DNA of 34,700 bases from positions 1 through 34,700 of the forward strand of contig CAZQAE010000055.1 in assembly GCA_964591275.1 (NCBI GenBank). The letters are read 5' to 3'. The position numbers and the translations under genes were made by a program. Positions 16,535 through 26,128 of the stretch are shown in pieces (positions within the stretch are counted from its first letter, which is position 1; each line of letters opens with the position of its first letter). The stretch is from G963674685 sp964591275. Its GTDB lineage: Bacteria > Lernaellota > Lernaellaia > JACKCT01. Under the pieces are notes generated by a model that saw only the letters and a program-made list of their open reading frames with translations, was not told the DNA's origin and searched no databases.

Positions 16535-18944
16535 ACTTATCATCGCCCTAGTATTTTTCGCCGCAATAATTTTCAATGGTTGCGAACGCGCAATAGATAT
16601 TCCTGACGATTATTCTCTTGCGACGAACTTGATTCCCATCGCGGCGGGGCAGGGCGCGAAGGCCATCCCTGTTATTGCAGGGCGTCTGATGCACTTCACA
16701 GAGGAGTTCGAGGCTCTTCCGCTGACAAAAAGTGAAGACGGCGAATCCTACAGTTTGAAACTCCGCAACATCCATATTCCCGATCGCGCCATACTGTCAT
16801 TTTCTCATTTCCCGCCGCCGCCCGTACTCAAAGCCGGTCCCATGACGCTGTCGGTGCAGATCAGCTCGAAGGAAAACGGAGAACTGATATCGAAGGAGTA
16901 TCGAATCAGGAGACGGCTTTTTTTCGAGCTTCTCGATTACATACGGGAAAAATGGCAGATTTTTTACAACTACATTGATTTCTATCGGCATTTCACGCTG
17001 GATTTGTCGCAAATCGCCGGGGAGACCGTTGATATTCAATTCACCGTTCGGGCGTCGGTTCCTTTTGCCGATGATCAAGCGGCTTATGAAAAATGGGCTG
17101 GCGCGAACATGCCCACCCCCTTTGCCGTGTGCAATCCCGTCATATATTCGCCAGATGCCTCGCCGGAAAAAACACCGATCAACGTCTTGTGCATTATCGT
17201 TGATGCCCTGCGTGCCGACGCCGTGGGCGCATACGGATATAAGCGAGCGACGACGCCGAATATCGACGGGATCGCCGCCGAGGGCCTGTTGATGCGCCGG
17301 ACATATTCGCCGTCGAATTTCACGCGGGGTAGCATCACCGCCATGTTCACGGGGCGCTACGCCTCAACACTGGGCATTCCCCTGACGCGCTGGGATTTGA
17401 CGCAAGCGGAAAAGAAGGCTTTTCGAGTCCTGACTTCCACGCAATTGTCGGCTGGAGCTTTCCCGGACTCGCTTCCCAGACGTCTGCTGGCGCAAGGTTA
17501 CGTCGTTGAGCATATCGGCTCGAATCCTTTCATTCAGGATGGGACGGCCATCGGATCGTCCCTGGGATTTACTCGCGTTGTCAGTTTCAACCAAAGAAGC
17601 AGGGATACCGAAGCCATCGCAGCGCATAGCCTGTCTTTTTTGGAGCGTAACGCCCGCAGGCCCTTTTTTCTCGCCTTGCATTTCGACAACGGTCACGGAC
17701 CATTGCGCCCTCCCCGGCGTTTTCAGAAAATATTCGACGATCCAATTGAGAACGATTCGCGAATTTGGTCCGCGCTCTACGATGGTGAAATCCGATATGC
17801 CGATGAAAAGATCGGCCTGATGATGGATTCCCTGCGGCGATTGGGTATTGAAAAAAACACCCTCGTGGTCGTATGCGCCGATCATGGCCAGGGTTTCGAG
17901 GTCGGGCATCCCAAAGGGCACGCGCACAGCCTGTACGACGGCGAAACACGCGTGCCCTTCATCATGCGCCTTCCGGGAATTTTACCCGCCGGAAAGGTTC
18001 TCGACACCCCTGTTTCCCTGCTGGATTTCTACCCCACTTTTCTGGCCGCGACCGGTGAATCCCCTATCGGGATGCTTGATGGTAATAGCCTCATCGATGA
18101 ACTGCGCCCCAAGGCCATTGCGAGGGATTTGTATCTTGAAGGCGCCGGCGTCAGGGCGCTGGTCAGCGATAACAAAAAGAGCATCGTCAAAGATGGCCCC
18201 TATGAACGGATGCGTGGGCGAGAACCGGCGGATATGGGGCGCTTTGCGGAATATTATGACCTCGCCAAAGATCCGTCGGAGAAAGCAAACGCTTTTGCCC
18301 CAAAAAATCCCGAGCAAAAAGCCATGCTCACAAAGCTGCGGGATTTGAAAATTACGAGGGCTAGGGTACGTTTTGATCAGGTCGGGAAATTGTCGAAAAT
18401 GATCGACGGCGCAAACACCTTATATTCTGAAAGCGCGCATGAAAGCGTGCGGCTTCTTTTTAGCGCCGGCGAAAAGGATAGAATCTTCAAAGGCCGCGTG
18501 GACTTTGACGGCAAACCGGATTCGATCCGCTGCTACGATTGCGAAAAGGAGCCAATATTTTCTTCGCCAAAAGAAGAGGAGCAAAGCGATAGCGGCAGCG
18601 TCGTCGACTTTGAACTCGATATCAAGGCGGGGCAGATCAGGCGCATCGGTTTTACGCCCTGGCCCCCGGACGCGCGTTTTACCGTCGCTATTGAGTGCGA
18701 CGGTAAGCCCCTCAATGCGGATCGCTTTCATGCCGGACGCTACCAGCTTCCTTTTGCGGGCAATCCAGCAAGCTTTGGCGGTCTGCGCGATTTTATTCTT
18801 ATCAGCAGCGCAAAGCCGCCGGAGATTGATCCGAAAAAGGAGTTTGGCGTGTTCATTCGCTACGCGTCGGCTGTCACAAAAGCGAAGACCGGAGTGGGCG
18901 GGCAGGTGAAGGATGCCTTGAAGTCTTGGGGATACGTCAAATGA
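16521..18944 (+). CDS. Sulfatase/alkaline-phosphatase-fold lipoprotein
   Basis: 807 residues with a TTG start at 16521, 14 bases inside the previous gene. The N-terminus is a signal with Cys at 21 (FNGC), a plausible lipobox. Residues ~22-215 are an unassigned beta-rich region. The sulfatase-fold domain starts at 'INVLCIIVDALRADAVGAYG' with metal ligand D228. The nucleophile segment 'SPSNFTRGSITAMFTGRY' places T268 where sulfatases have Cys/Ser, and it lacks the CxPSR formylglycine signature. A later 'CADHGQGFEVGHPKGHAH' gives the second metal site. Thr is the usual nucleophile in phosphatases, phosphodiesterases and phosphoethanolamine transferases, so sulfatase activity is unlikely. Residues ~620-807 form an extra C-terminal domain. 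It overlaps the next gene. Confidence 0.82.
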   Translation: MRPHKLIIALVFFAAIIFNGCERAIDIPDDYSLATNLIPIAAGQGAKAIPVIAGRLMHFTEEFEALPLTKSEDGESYSLKLRNIHIPDRAILSFSHFPPPPVLKAGPMTLSVQISSKENGELISKEYRIRRRLFFELLDYIREKWQIFYNYIDFYRHFTLDLSQIAGETVDIQFTVRASVPFADDQAAYEKWAGANMPTPFAVCNPVIYSPDASPEKTPINVLCIIVDALRADAVGAYGYKRATTPNIDGIAAEGLLMRRTYSPSNFTRGSITAMFTGRYASTLGIPLTRWDLTQAEKKAFRVLTSTQLSAGAFPDSLPRRLLAQGYVVEHIGSNPFIQDGTAIGSSLGFTRVVSFNQRSRDTEAIAAHSLSFLERNARRPFFLALHFDNGHGPLRPPRRFQKIFDDPIENDSRIWSALYDGEIRYADEKIGLMMDSLRRLGIEKNTLVVVCADHGQGFEVGHPKGHAHSLYDGETRVPFIMRLPGILPAGKVLDTPVSLLDFYPTFLAATGESPIGMLDGNSLIDELRPKAIARDLYLEGAGVRALVSDNKKSIVKDGPYERMRGREPADMGRFAEYYDLAKDPSEKANAFAPKNPEQKAMLTKLRDLKITRARVRFDQVGKLSKMIDGANTLYSESAHESVRLLFSAGEKDRIFKGRVDFDGKPDSIRCYDCEKEPIFSSPKEEEQSDSGSVVDFELDIKAGQIRRIGFTPWPPDARFTVAIECDGKPLNADRFHAGRYQLPFAGNPASFGGLRDFILISSAKPPEIDPKKEFGVFIRYASAVTKAKTGVGGQVKDALKSWGYVK

Positions 18945-20989
18945 ATGATCAGCGACGTACATTTTTTGGAGTCGCCAAAACCCTTGCGGGCGGCGCTTCG
19001 GCTTTTCTGTTGTTCTTTTTCTTCTCGCTGGTCATGGTCGCCGGCTTTGCGGTTTTCGGCGTCACGAATACGAACATGGAAAATATCGTCAGGGAAAACT
19101 TCGGGGCATTCATTGCACGCAAGCAATTGCTCTACCTGGGGCTGTATCTTCTGATCGGCGTCTGGTTTTCCATCCCCGCCGCCGTGTCGCGAGCGGGATC
19201 CTTTTTCATGGGTTTCTTCCTGTCATTAAGCGCCGGATTGTCCTTTTTTGTTTTCGCGGTCGGTTATCGTCCGGGCCTGTATTCCGAGTGGCTATATGAT
19301 CGCGGGGGCATTGCCGCGTTGATTCAAAAGGAAGCGGCCTCATGTCCGGGGATCGCCTTTGCCATGCTGGCTCCGGTATTGTTGTATCTTGTGTTTCGTT
19401 CAGTTAGACGGCGCGAGAGCCTGCCGCTCATCATGTTGCTTGCGGTGGCGGCATGCACATGGTTTGCGCTCTTTTATCGTCCGCACCACGCGCTAGCCGA
19501 CAGAAGCGAAGACGTGGAGCGGCCTGATATATTTCTGCTCACGTCTGATTCGCTTCGCCCTGATCGTTTGGAATGCTACGGGTTTGAGAGGAACGTTGCC
19601 GCCAATATTCAAAAGCTTTGCGACACAGGCGCTGTTTTTGAAAATGCCTTCGTGACGCTGCCCCGTACTTTTCCTTCCTGGGCGACGATGCTCACGGGCC
19701 TGCCGCCGTGGAAACATGGCGTTCGGAGCATGTTCCCCGATCCCGAAGATACCGTTTTACCAGAGAGTCTGCCCCGATGGCTGAAGGAAAGAGGCTATGA
19801 AACCGCCGTGTTTTCCGATTATGCGGGAGATATTTTCCCCCGCATGGAAGCCGGCTTCGATATTGTTTCCGCTCCAGATTTCAACTTCGCGACCCTGGTT
19901 GAATCCGAATCCCTGCGTGTGCATCGATTCCTTCTGCCCTTTTTGGATTCGCGGATTGGTCGCCGAATATTCCCCGTCATTGACACATTCGCCGACGCAA
20001 CAGACGCTCGGGATTTGACGGATCGAGTTCTGCAATACTTGTCGCGACCTACCGACAAGCCGCGTTTCGTAACGGTATTTTATTCGACGTCTCACTTTCC
20101 CTTTGCGCCGAGCTACCCGGATGTCGGCCGCTTTTCCGATCCCGATTATGATGGGCCTTTCTATTTCAAAAAACCGCCGTCCATTAAAGACGAGCTTCTT
20201 GCCGAGCGGGATATCAAGCAGATTCGTGACCTTTTCGATTCGTGCGTTTACGCGGTGGACCGTGAGATCGGTCGATTGGTCGATGCTGTTGGATCGACGG
20301 CGAGAGGGCGCGGCGCCGTCTTTGTCATCACCTCCGATCACGGCGAGGCGCTGTACGAGCAAGAGGGCGATATTGGACACGGCGATCACTTTCGCGGGAA
20401 TCAGACATTGCGCGTGCCGCTTGTCATCAGCGCGCCGGGACGGATCGAGAGTCCCACGCGCGTTGAGGCTCTGACGACAAATATAGATATTGCTCCCACG
20501 CTGGCTTCATTGGCGAGCGCGAAATATCCTGATGACGTTGAGGGAATTGATCTGACGGAGGTTTTGCGCGGCGAGCGAAAAGGGCGTGACCTCCTGTTTT
20601 TCGAAACCGGATTATGGTTCGTGAAAATCGCCGAGGGCTATATGAAGGATCGACGAATCGCCTACCCCGATATAACCACGATGGGGGAGATTGATTACAA
20701 AAAGGGAACGTCGATCACCCTCAAATCCCAATACAAGGACATTACAAACATCGCCAAACACCGCATGGTGTTCGACGGTCGATTCAAGCTTTTGTATATG
20801 CCGACGCCCGAAGGGATTTTATGGGAGCTTTACGATCTCGACGAAGACCCGAATGAACAACGCAACCTGATCGACGAATTGCCGCTGGTTGCTAATCCCT
20901 TGAAAGACGCACTATTTGCGGAGATGGGATCGGTGCCGAACACCTTTGTGCGCCAAGAGTATTTTCTGCCCCTAAAACCTTCCCGATAG
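18941..20989 (+). CDS. Membrane-anchored sulfatase/alkaline-phosphatase-fold protein
   Basis: 682 residues from ATG 18941, overlapping the previous stop. About five membrane helices occupy residues 15-180, followed by an outside catalytic domain. The layout recalls LtaS/EptA-type phosphotransferases. 'IFLLTSDSLRPDRLECYG' carries metal ligand D203, and 'TLPRTFPSWATMLTG' puts T243 at the nucleophile position (no Cys/Ser for formylglycine). 'ITSDHGEALYEQEGDIGHGDHF' holds the remaining metal ligands. The topology and Thr favour transfer or hydrolysis of a phospho-group on an envelope lipid or glycan over sulfatase activity. It is the last gene of the operon and ends 3 bases before the convergent glgP stop. 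Confidence 0.83.
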   Translation: MNDQRRTFFGVAKTLAGGASAFLLFFFFSLVMVAGFAVFGVTNTNMENIVRENFGAFIARKQLLYLGLYLLIGVWFSIPAAVSRAGSFFMGFFLSLSAGLSFFVFAVGYRPGLYSEWLYDRGGIAALIQKEAASCPGIAFAMLAPVLLYLVFRSVRRRESLPLIMLLAVAACTWFALFYRPHHALADRSEDVERPDIFLLTSDSLRPDRLECYGFERNVAANIQKLCDTGAVFENAFVTLPRTFPSWATMLTGLPPWKHGVRSMFPDPEDTVLPESLPRWLKERGYETAVFSDYAGDIFPRMEAGFDIVSAPDFNFATLVESESLRVHRFLLPFLDSRIGRRIFPVIDTFADATDARDLTDRVLQYLSRPTDKPRFVTVFYSTSHFPFAPSYPDVGRFSDPDYDGPFYFKKPPSIKDELLAERDIKQIRDLFDSCVYAVDREIGRLVDAVGSTARGRGAVFVITSDHGEALYEQEGDIGHGDHFRGNQTLRVPLVISAPGRIESPTRVEALTTNIDIAPTLASLASAKYPDDVEGIDLTEVLRGERKGRDLLFFETGLWFVKIAEGYMKDRRIAYPDITTMGEIDYKKGTSITLKSQYKDITNIAKHRMVFDGRFKLLYMPTPEGILWELYDLDEDPNEQRNLIDELPLVANPLKDALFAEMGSVPNTFVRQEYFLPLKPSR

Positions 20990-20992
20990 CTT

Positions 20993-23551
20993 CTATGCCC
21001 AGGTGATGTAGGGGAGGACGAAATTCCCCGCCATCAGTGGATGATACGGCGTGACGCGAATGCCGATGCCGTGGCGACCCACATTGTGGCTTTTGTATTC
21101 GCCGCAGTACAGGCAGTTCGAGCCGTCTCTTTTTTCGACCATTGACATGCTGATGATTTCGCCATTTTTGAAAACACCTTTTTCATCCAGGACGCCGGCG
21201 TATATTTCCACTTTCAGGTCTTCTGGCGAGAGACTTCCCATATGGACGACAGCGCTGACTTCCAGAGGGTAGTCAATTTTTTGCGTTTGAGAAACGTCCG
21301 ATAGGACTTCGACAACCTGTACTTCGCTCCACTTCTCGTTAATTTTTTGAACCCAGGATGCGTACTCTCGTCCGCCTGCGTAATTGTCCTTGGTGAGTTC
21401 GTGATATTGAGCCTGCGTCGGCTGATACATTTTTTGAAGATATTCCTGCACCATCCGATCCGTGGTGAACACCGGGCAAAGCTGCTTCATCGATTCCTTC
21501 ATCATTTCGACCCAGCGACGCGGGATGCCGTCGCGGGTACGTGTATAAAATGTCGGGATGATTTCTTTTTCCAGAAGATCGTAAAGCGCATTGGATTCCA
21601 CCTGATCCTGCATTTCTTCACTGCTGTATTGTTCTCCGGCGCCGATGGCCCAACCAACGTCCGCGTTATAAGCCTCGGCCCACCAACCATCGAGCACGCT
21701 GCAATTCAATCCGCCGTTGGGCAATACTTTCATCCCGCTTGTGCCGCTGGCCTCCAGAGGACGCCTGGGCGTATTGAGCCAGACATCAACGCCGCCGACC
21801 ATGTACCGGGCGACGCCCATGTCGTAATCTTCAATAAAAACGACGTGATCGCGCATTCCGGGGCGTCTTAGGAAATGGACGATGTCCTTGATGATGTTTT
21901 TTGCGTAGTCGTCGGCGGGATGGGCTTTGCCGGCGAATATCAACTGCACAGGATAGTCGGTGTTCGACAGGATGCGCTCGATGCGCTCGATGTCGCTAAA
22001 GAGCAAAATGGCTCTTTTATAGGTGGCGAAACGTCGGGCGAATCCGATCGTCAGCGCTCGCGGATCGAGGACTTCCCACGACTGCGATATCTCATCTTTG
22101 GAAACTTTGCGTTGTTCCAACTGACGTTGAAGGCGGCTGCGAACGAGGGAGACAAGCCGCTCGCGGCGTCGCGCGTGCGTTCGCCACAGTTCTGGATTCG
22201 GTATCCTGTCAACTCCCTCCCATACATCGGGATCGGCGCCGTTTTCTGTCCAGCCCGGTCCGAGATAGCGCGTGAGGAGTTCGGCCATGTCCGGCGTGAT
22301 CCATGTCCTCGTGTGTATTCCGTTGGTGATGGGAATGACGGGAATTTCATCGAGCGGAACGTTAGGGAACTCGCCTTTGACCATGTTTCGAGTTACTTCG
22401 CCGTGAAGCTTGGAAACCGAATTGGCCCGTGAAGTATTGTGCATGGCAAAAAACGCCATATTGAAAGGTTCGCCGTCGCTGGCGTTGGTGCCTCGGCCCA
22501 TCGATAAAAGTTTTCCCATATCGATGCCCAATTCTCGTATATAATCGGTGAAGTACCGCTCCATCAATTCGCAGGAGAACAGGTCAAAGCCCGCCGGAAC
22601 GCTCGTGTGCGTTGTGAAGTTGTTGCTGCTGGCGCAGATGGTGCGCGCCTGATCGAAATCCAAGTCACTTTTGTTCATCATAGTGCGGATGCGCTCAAGA
22701 GCCAGAAAAGCCGAGTGCCCCTCGTTCATATGGCAAACAGCCGGATCCACGCCCCGCTGGCTTAAAAAGCGATAACCTCCGATGCCAAGGACGATTTCCT
22801 GGCGGATGCGCATTTCCCGATCGCCTCCGTAGAGCTGCCCGGTGATCCAGCGGAAGTCTTCTCCGTTTTCCGGCAGATTGGTGTCGAGCAGATAAAGATT
22901 GACTCTGCCGATTTTGGCCAACCAGACTATGATGCGCAGAGGTCGGCCCAACATGTTGATTTCAACGACCAGAGGGGACCCGTCATCATTGAGGACCTGT
23001 TGGATCGGCATGTTATAGAAATCATTGATCGAGTACCTCTCTTGCTGCCAGCCGTCCGGATTCAGATATTGACGGAAATATCCTTGCTGGTAGCACAAGC
23101 CCACCGCGACAAGTGGCAGACCGAGGTCACTGGCGGATTTCAGATGATCTCCCGCCAGAATCCCCAGGCCGCCGGAGTAGATGCGCATGCACTTATTGAT
23201 GCCAAATTCCATCGAGAAATAGGCATAAAGCGGAGAATCGCTCACTCCGTATTTGCGGTTGTACCAAGTATGCGTGTTCATGTACGCGTAGTAATTTTCG
23301 AAGACTTCGTCCAGATGTGTGATGAATCCCTCATCCTTGCACAATTCCTGCAATCGATCCTGCCCGACGCGGCCTAAAAGCAAAACGGGATTATGTTCCG
23401 ATTCAATCCAAATGTCTTCGTCGATGCGGCGGAAAAGTTCATCGGCCTGATGGCGCCACGACCACCAAAAATTGTAGGCCAGCTCTTTTATCGCGGCGAT
23501 GCGCTCCGGTATTTGAGGCGCGACGTTGAAGTCGATAACGGGACGAATCAT
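20993..23551 (-). CDS. glgP: Alpha-glucan (glycogen/maltodextrin) phosphorylase
   Basis: 852 residues. The N-terminal DUF3417-type domain ('YNFWWSWRHQADELFRRID', about 10-110) marks the short bacterial/archaeal alpha-glucan phosphorylase branch (TIGR02094-like), not the classical glycogen phosphorylase. The GT35 core shows 'MEFGINKCMRIYSGGLGILAGDH' in pieces, 'HMNEGHSAF', 'GFARRFATYKRA' and the PLP-lysine motif EASGTSGMK with K608. It releases glucose-1-phosphate from alpha-1,4-glucans. The start ATG at 23551 follows GGGAG. An extra ~120-residue beta-rich C-terminal domain is present. It is divergent from eboD and could share the 217-base upstream region. Confidence 0.95.
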   Translation of the reverse strand: MIRPVIDFNVAPQIPERIAAIKELAYNFWWSWRHQADELFRRIDEDIWIESEHNPVLLLGRVGQDRLQELCKDEGFITHLDEVFENYYAYMNTHTWYNRKYGVSDSPLYAYFSMEFGINKCMRIYSGGLGILAGDHLKSASDLGLPLVAVGLCYQQGYFRQYLNPDGWQQERYSINDFYNMPIQQVLNDDGSPLVVEINMLGRPLRIIVWLAKIGRVNLYLLDTNLPENGEDFRWITGQLYGGDREMRIRQEIVLGIGGYRFLSQRGVDPAVCHMNEGHSAFLALERIRTMMNKSDLDFDQARTICASSNNFTTHTSVPAGFDLFSCELMERYFTDYIRELGIDMGKLLSMGRGTNASDGEPFNMAFFAMHNTSRANSVSKLHGEVTRNMVKGEFPNVPLDEIPVIPITNGIHTRTWITPDMAELLTRYLGPGWTENGADPDVWEGVDRIPNPELWRTHARRRERLVSLVRSRLQRQLEQRKVSKDEISQSWEVLDPRALTIGFARRFATYKRAILLFSDIERIERILSNTDYPVQLIFAGKAHPADDYAKNIIKDIVHFLRRPGMRDHVVFIEDYDMGVARYMVGGVDVWLNTPRRPLEASGTSGMKVLPNGGLNCSVLDGWWAEAYNADVGWAIGAGEQYSSEEMQDQVESNALYDLLEKEIIPTFYTRTRDGIPRRWVEMMKESMKQLCPVFTTDRMVQEYLQKMYQPTQAQYHELTKDNYAGGREYASWVQKINEKWSEVQVVEVLSDVSQTQKIDYPLEVSAVVHMGSLSPEDLKVEIYAGVLDEKGVFKNGEIISMSMVEKRDGSNCLYCGEYKSHNVGRHGIGIRVTPYHPLMAGNFVLPYITWA

Positions 23552-23729
23552 TTTATCTCCCTTGGGGCGGTTTGACGCTCAACGCTATCCTTTCGCGACA
23601 GCTTTGACAATCATGTCCCGACTGGCGCTGCTGTCTATTTGAGGAAACTTTTTGGTTTTAAGAAAATGGAAATGCGACAGGCAGATCACGCCGTGAAATC
23701 AGACTCTCAAGAGCCATAGACTCAATTTC

Positions 23730-23761
23730 TTGACAGCGTGGCGGGCAGTGTGCAATACAAT
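23730..23761 (+). promoter_or_regulatory. Candidate promoter for the eboDEC arm
   Basis: A perfect -35 box TTGACA (23730-23735) and TACAAT (23756-23761) lie before eboD, but the 20-base spacer is longer than ideal. TACAAT is 7 bases from the eboD ATG and no ribosome-binding site is visible, the same layout as at lptC, so the message may be leaderless. The same stretch also holds a weak sigma-54-like GG/GC pattern (23739-23754). Confidence 0.35.
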
Positions 23762-23768
23762 TTGCGCT

Positions 23769-24935
23769 ATGAATTGCCACGTCCAGAAGATTTGCATCCC
23801 CTTCGAATACCCGGTCCACTTCACCCGAAATATTTTCGATCCCGATAATGCCGACCTCGTGGAGCTGATTCGCCGAAATGAGCCGGAAAGGCGGCATAAA
23901 GTTTTCGTCATAGTCGACGATGGCGTCGCCGGGGTCTGGCCCAGGCTCACGCACTCGATCAATCGATACGTCGAAAAATATTCCCAGCATCTGGAACTGG
24001 TGGATCAGCCGCTTGTGATCGCAGGCGGAGAGGCCGCGAAGAACGATCCCCACGGCCCGGCCATGTTGCATCGACGCTTCTTCGAGCTTCATTTGGACCG
24101 GCAATCATTCGTGATCATCATCGGGGGCGGGGCGGTTCAGGATATGGCGGGATACGCCGCCGCCACGACGCACCGGGGCCTGCGTGTCGTGCGTGTGCCG
24201 ACAACCGTTTTGTCTCAGAACGATTCGGGTGTCGGCGTGAAAAACGGCATCAACGCTTTTGGGGTCAAAAACTTTCTGGGCACCTTCGCGCCGCCCTTTG
24301 CCGTGTTGGACGATTTTGATTTCATCCAGACCTTGAGCGATCGGGACAAGATCGCCGGCATCCCCGAATCGGTGAAGGTGGCCCTGATTCGCGACGCCGA
24401 GTTTTTTGTATGGCTCCGCGATCATGTTGAGGATCTAAGAAATTTCGAGCCGGAGGCTATGTTCTGGATGATAAAACGCGGCGCCGAGCTTCATCTGAAT
24501 CACATTGCCACCTCGGGCGATCCTTTTGAGCAGGGGGCTGCGCGGCCTCTGGATTTTGGACACTGGGCCGGGCACAAATTGGAGTCGATGACGGACTACA
24601 GGCTTCGTCACGGTGAAGCTGTCGCCATCGGCATGGCGCTTGACGCTTGCTATTCCCATGAGATCGGCTTGTTGTCGGCGGATGATCTGCAAGAGGTCAT
24701 CGATTTGCTGGCGGGGCTTGGCGTCACCTTGTGGGACGATGCCATCACGCAAAAAGACTCCGATGGGCGGCTTGAAGTCCTCGATGGCTTGAGAGAATTT
24801 CAGGAACATCTGGGCGGCGAGTTGACGGTGACATTGCTTAAAGGCATAGGCCGCGGCGTCGAGGTCCATGAGATGGATGAAGATATTATTGTCCGCTGCG
24901 TGGATGACCTTAAAAAAAGAGCTCGTAAGGGATGA
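23769..24935 (+). CDS. eboD: EboD: sugar-phosphate-cyclase / 3-dehydroquinate synthase-like enzyme
   Basis: 388 residues from ATG 23769. The NAD-binding motif is GGGAVQD (119-125). The substrate loop 'LSQNDSGVGVKNGINAFGVKN' (148-168) replaces the 'AQVDSSVGGKT.IN' of true AroB. Metal ligands are likely E200 (GIPESVKVALI), a His of GHWAGH (265/269) and H281 (RLRHGEAVAIGM). The loop differences and the eboE/eboC neighbours place it in the EboD branch of the dehydroquinate-synthase fold rather than in the shikimate pathway. Members cyclise a sugar phosphate; the substrate of EboD is not established. The stop overlaps the eboE ATG. Confidence 0.88.
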   Translation: MNCHVQKICIPFEYPVHFTRNIFDPDNADLVELIRRNEPERRHKVFVIVDDGVAGVWPRLTHSINRYVEKYSQHLELVDQPLVIAGGEAAKNDPHGPAMLHRRFFELHLDRQSFVIIIGGGAVQDMAGYAAATTHRGLRVVRVPTTVLSQNDSGVGVKNGINAFGVKNFLGTFAPPFAVLDDFDFIQTLSDRDKIAGIPESVKVALIRDAEFFVWLRDHVEDLRNFEPEAMFWMIKRGAELHLNHIATSGDPFEQGAARPLDFGHWAGHKLESMTDYRLRHGEAVAIGMALDACYSHEIGLLSADDLQEVIDLLAGLGVTLWDDAITQKDSDGRLEVLDGLREFQEHLGGELTVTLLKGIGRGVEVHEMDEDIIVRCVDDLKKRARKG

Positions 24936-26128
24936 GAGTCCCCGGCCTGGATTCCTGCCACCTAAGCTACTGCGCCAACATCCACCCCGGCGAAAGCTGG
25001 GATGAACTTTTCCCGAATCTGAAAAACGCGCTTCCGCAAGTCAAAAACCTCGTCAGCCCCGATGCGCCATTCGGCGTTGGATTGAGATTATCGGCGCGAG
25101 CCGCGCAGGATTTGTCCGCTCCGAAATCTCTGGAAGAATTAATCGAGTTCTTGCACGAAAATAATCTCTATGTTTTTACGATAAACGCTTTTCCCTATGG
25201 GCAATTCCACGGCGCGCGGATCAAGGAAAATGTTTATCTGCCGGATTGGACGGATCAAAAACGCCTCGATTATACGAATAAGCTGGCCTGGCTTTTTGCG
25301 AAAATTCTGCCTGATGACATGCGCGGCAGCGTCAGCACCGTGCCCGTGGCTTTCAAATCGCGAATCGCGGGCGATGAAGAGGCGAAGCAAGCGGCGCGGC
25401 TTATCGCCGAACATGCTTGCGTGTTGCATGAGATTGAAGAGGAAACGGGCAAGCGCCTCACCTTGAATCTTGAGCCGGAGCCTTTTTGCTACATTTCCAC
25501 AACGCGGCAGTGCGTGGACTTCTTCAAGCAACATTTATTCGGATCAGCGGGCATTGAACAGGTGCGGCGCACTGGCGCTGCGTCGAAGGAAAGAGCTGAG
25601 GAAATCATTCGCCGGCACATCGGGGTTTGCCTGGACGCCGCGCATATGGCTGTTGAGTTCGAGGAACCGAGCGCCGCTGTCGCCATGCTGCGTGATGCCG
25701 AAATCGGGATCGGCAAAGTGCAACTGAGCGCGGCGCTGCAGATCGATCAACCTGACTCCGCTGCGATGGCAGAACTTAAAGCATTCGACGACGGGCAATA
25801 CCTGCATCAGGTGGGCGTGAAAAGCGATTCGGGAGTGTCGCGGTATCTCGATCTGAGTGATGCGCTGGCGGCATGGTCCGGCGACGAGCGGCAGACCTGG
25901 CGCGTGCATTTTCATGTGCCGATATTTAGAAAACAATTTGGCGCTTTTCACGGCACGCAGGATTATCTTGTCGAGATGTTGCGTGTTATCATGGCCCAAG
26001 AGGTCTGCACGCATTTGGAAGTCGAAACTTATTCCTGGAATGTTTTGCCCGAACGTTTTCGGGCACAGGATGTTACGAAGGACATTGCACGGGAATTGCT
26101 ATGGGCAAAGGAGCAGCTTTTAAGATGA
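24932..26128 (+). CDS. eboE: EboE: xylose-isomerase-like TIM-barrel protein
   Basis: 398 residues, ATG 24932 overlapping the eboD stop. It opens with 'SCHLSYCANIHPGESWDELF', the conserved EboE start, and continues with 'NAFPYGQFHG', 'NLEPEPFCY', 'IGVCLDAAHMAVEFE' and 'THLEVETYSW'. The spaced Glu/His/Asp residues match the metal-binding TIM barrel of xylose-isomerase-like epimerases and endonuclease IV. The biochemical reaction is unknown; in ebo operons it accompanies the EboD cyclase and EboC prenyltransferase. It overlaps eboC (ATGA). Confidence 0.9.
   Translation: MRVPGLDSCHLSYCANIHPGESWDELFPNLKNALPQVKNLVSPDAPFGVGLRLSARAAQDLSAPKSLEELIEFLHENNLYVFTINAFPYGQFHGARIKENVYLPDWTDQKRLDYTNKLAWLFAKILPDDMRGSVSTVPVAFKSRIAGDEEAKQAARLIAEHACVLHEIEEETGKRLTLNLEPEPFCYISTTRQCVDFFKQHLFGSAGIEQVRRTGAASKERAEEIIRRHIGVCLDAAHMAVEFEEPSAAVAMLRDAEIGIGKVQLSAALQIDQPDSAAMAELKAFDDGQYLHQVGVKSDSGVSRYLDLSDALAAWSGDERQTWRVHFHVPIFRKQFGAFHGTQDYLVEMLRVIMAQEVCTHLEVETYSWNVLPERFRAQDVTKDIARELLWAKEQLLR

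Noticed and set aside
23739..23754. Sigma-54 promoter before eboD (TGGC...GTGCA)
   Set aside because: The GG and GC pairs are correctly spaced, but three other consensus positions fail and a sigma-70-like -35 box overlaps; too weak to call.
23769..24935. A housekeeping AroB (shikimate pathway) gene
   Set aside because: The substrate loop QNDSGVGVKNGIN differs from the AroB form, and the gene is coupled to eboE and eboC, not to aromatic amino-acid genes.
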